Below, in pieces: positions 31,297 through 31,770 of a stretch of 31,770 bases of DNA (positions are counted from its first letter, which is position 1; the number at the start of each line of letters is the position of its first letter). The notes under the pieces are model-generated. The model did not search any database. It was not told the origin of the DNA and worked only from the letters and a program-made list of their open reading frames with translations. The DNA lies in NCBI GenBank assembly GCA_903928395.1, contig CAIYQS010000103.1, positions 1-31,770 of the forward strand, given 5' to 3'. The translations under genes were made by a program, and so were the position numbers. The DNA comes from an uncultured Actinomycetes bacterium. GTDB taxonomy: Bacteria > Actinomycetota > Actinomycetes > Nanopelagicales > Nanopelagicaceae.

Positions 31297-31770
31297 ATGT
31301 TGTTGGGCGAGGTGTCTTCCCCCAAATCAGATCTGCCAGAAAGTCGTTTCCGCGGAGATATTCAAGGTTTACGCGGAGTTGCAGTTGCGTTGGTGGTTCT
31401 CTTCCACGCTGGAGTTCCGGGTTTTAAGGGTGGATTTGTAGGCGTAGATATCTTCTTTGTTCTCAGCGGGTTTTTGATTACGGGCAACTTGCTCCGCGAG
31501 ATAAAAGCTACGGGCCGAATTAAATTTAGAGAGTTCTATGCCCGACGGATCAGGCGATTGCTTCCAGCCTCATTCTTTGTATTACTCGTCACCTTAATTG
31601 TTGTCGCTATCTGGTTTCCACCGTTGCTCTTGCCAGGAGTTGCGGTCGATATATCGAGTGCCGGTTTGTATGTTTCCAATCTCGATTTCGCGATTAGGGC
31701 GACTGACTATTTTGCATCATCTGTGATTCCTTCGCCGGTCCTTCACTTCTGGTCACTTGGCGTAGAAGAG
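31297..31770 (+). CDS. Acyltransferase-3 family membrane protein (OafA/YrhL type, C-terminus outside window)
   Basis: This membrane O-acyltransferase typically acetylates or acylates cell-surface sugars. It is open to the window edge, so only 158 residues are visible. The N-terminal pattern is diagnostic: FRGDIQGLRGVAVALVVLFH with the R-G-x-x-x-x-x-V-x-x-x-H catalytic-histidine helix, then GFVGVDIFFVLSGFLITG, and YARRIRRLLPA after a basic loop, followed by FWSLGVEE. Whether a C-terminal SGNH esterase domain follows cannot be seen. ATG 31297 is chosen because of the TAAAAT box 5 nt upstream. Confidence 0.92.
   Translation, partial: MLLGEVSSPKSDLPESRFRGDIQGLRGVAVALVVLFHAGVPGFKGGFVGVDIFFVLSGFLITGNLLREIKATGRIKFREFYARRIRRLLPASFFVLLVTLIVVAIWFPPLLLPGVAVDISSAGLYVSNLDFAIRATDYFASSVIPSPVLHFWSLGVEE

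Noticed and set aside
1..31770. tRNA, rRNA, CRISPR array, IS element or prophage
   Set aside because: No gap exceeds about 115 bases, no repeated spacer-like units or transposase/integrase sequences were seen, and no cloverleaf or CCA-ended gene was recognised in the gaps.

Overview
The window looks like a compact, gene-dense segment of a low-to-mid GC actinobacterial chromosome. Three things point there. The gene families are actinobacterial: an XPB-type helicase next to an Rv0862c-like partner, and Ccs-type cytochrome c assembly beside a classical menaquinone locus. Promoters have a TANNNT -10 box placed 5 to 9 nt before the start codon, the arrangement of leaderless transcripts. GTG starts are frequent. 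By eye the base composition is well below that of Streptomyces or Mycobacterium. A streamlined planktonic lineage such as Nanopelagicales (acI) would fit, but this is inference. No gap between genes exceeds about 115 bases, most neighbours overlap or nearly touch, and I see no tRNA, rRNA, IS element, phage gene or CRISPR array.

Layout. 1-2153 (minus): a cysteine-rich conserved protein followed by radA, which is cut by the window edge. 2238-3940 (plus): proC translationally coupled to a secreted propeller-like protein. 3961-6363 (minus): a large secreted leishmanolysin-like metalloprotease with an FnIII domain and a C-terminal repeat region, divergent from a small glutaredoxin-like gene (6400-6642). 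6652-11540 (minus): an Rv0862c-like protein, an M20 peptidase and the XPB helicase. 11567-12340 (minus): a HAD-IB phosphatase. 12412-16696 (plus): a five-gene operon of histidine phosphatase, TlpA-like lipoprotein, CcdA, ResB/Ccs1 and CcsA, the last four forming a System II cytochrome c maturation set. 16700-25976: the menaquinone block, with menE-menA and a small PLDc_N-type membrane protein on minus, menB-menC-menD on plus, menF on minus, bioY on minus, then menG and a long-chain polyprenyl diphosphate synthase on plus. 25935-28755 (minus): an NCS1 permease, yajQ and a rarD-type transporter. 28869-31770: a DUF4190-like membrane protein, an MFS transporter, thymidine kinase and the start of an acyltransferase-3 membrane protein.

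How it fits together. MenF, MenD, MenC, MenE and MenB make 1,4-dihydroxy-2-naphthoyl-CoA from chorismate. The polyprenyl synthase supplies the side chain, MenA attaches it, and MenG methylates the ring. The neighbouring Ccs genes attach heme to exported cytochromes c, so the middle 13 kb serves the respiratory chain. MenH and a DHNA-CoA thioesterase are not in the window. From memory, the order proC, HAD-IB, histidine phosphatase/tlpA/ccdA/resB/ccsA, menA, menE, menB, menC, menD, menG, polyprenyl synthase, yajQ resembles M. tuberculosis Rv0500-Rv0566c, with the XPB pair and several other genes inserted.

I found no clearly new multi-gene system. The best leads are the uniform leaderless promoter grammar (about a dozen genes), an inverted repeat overlapping the menE start codon between menE and menB, tandem odd-length palindromes upstream of the DUF4190-like gene, the multidomain metalloprotease, and an M20 peptidase with its own promoter between the XPB helicase and its usual partner.
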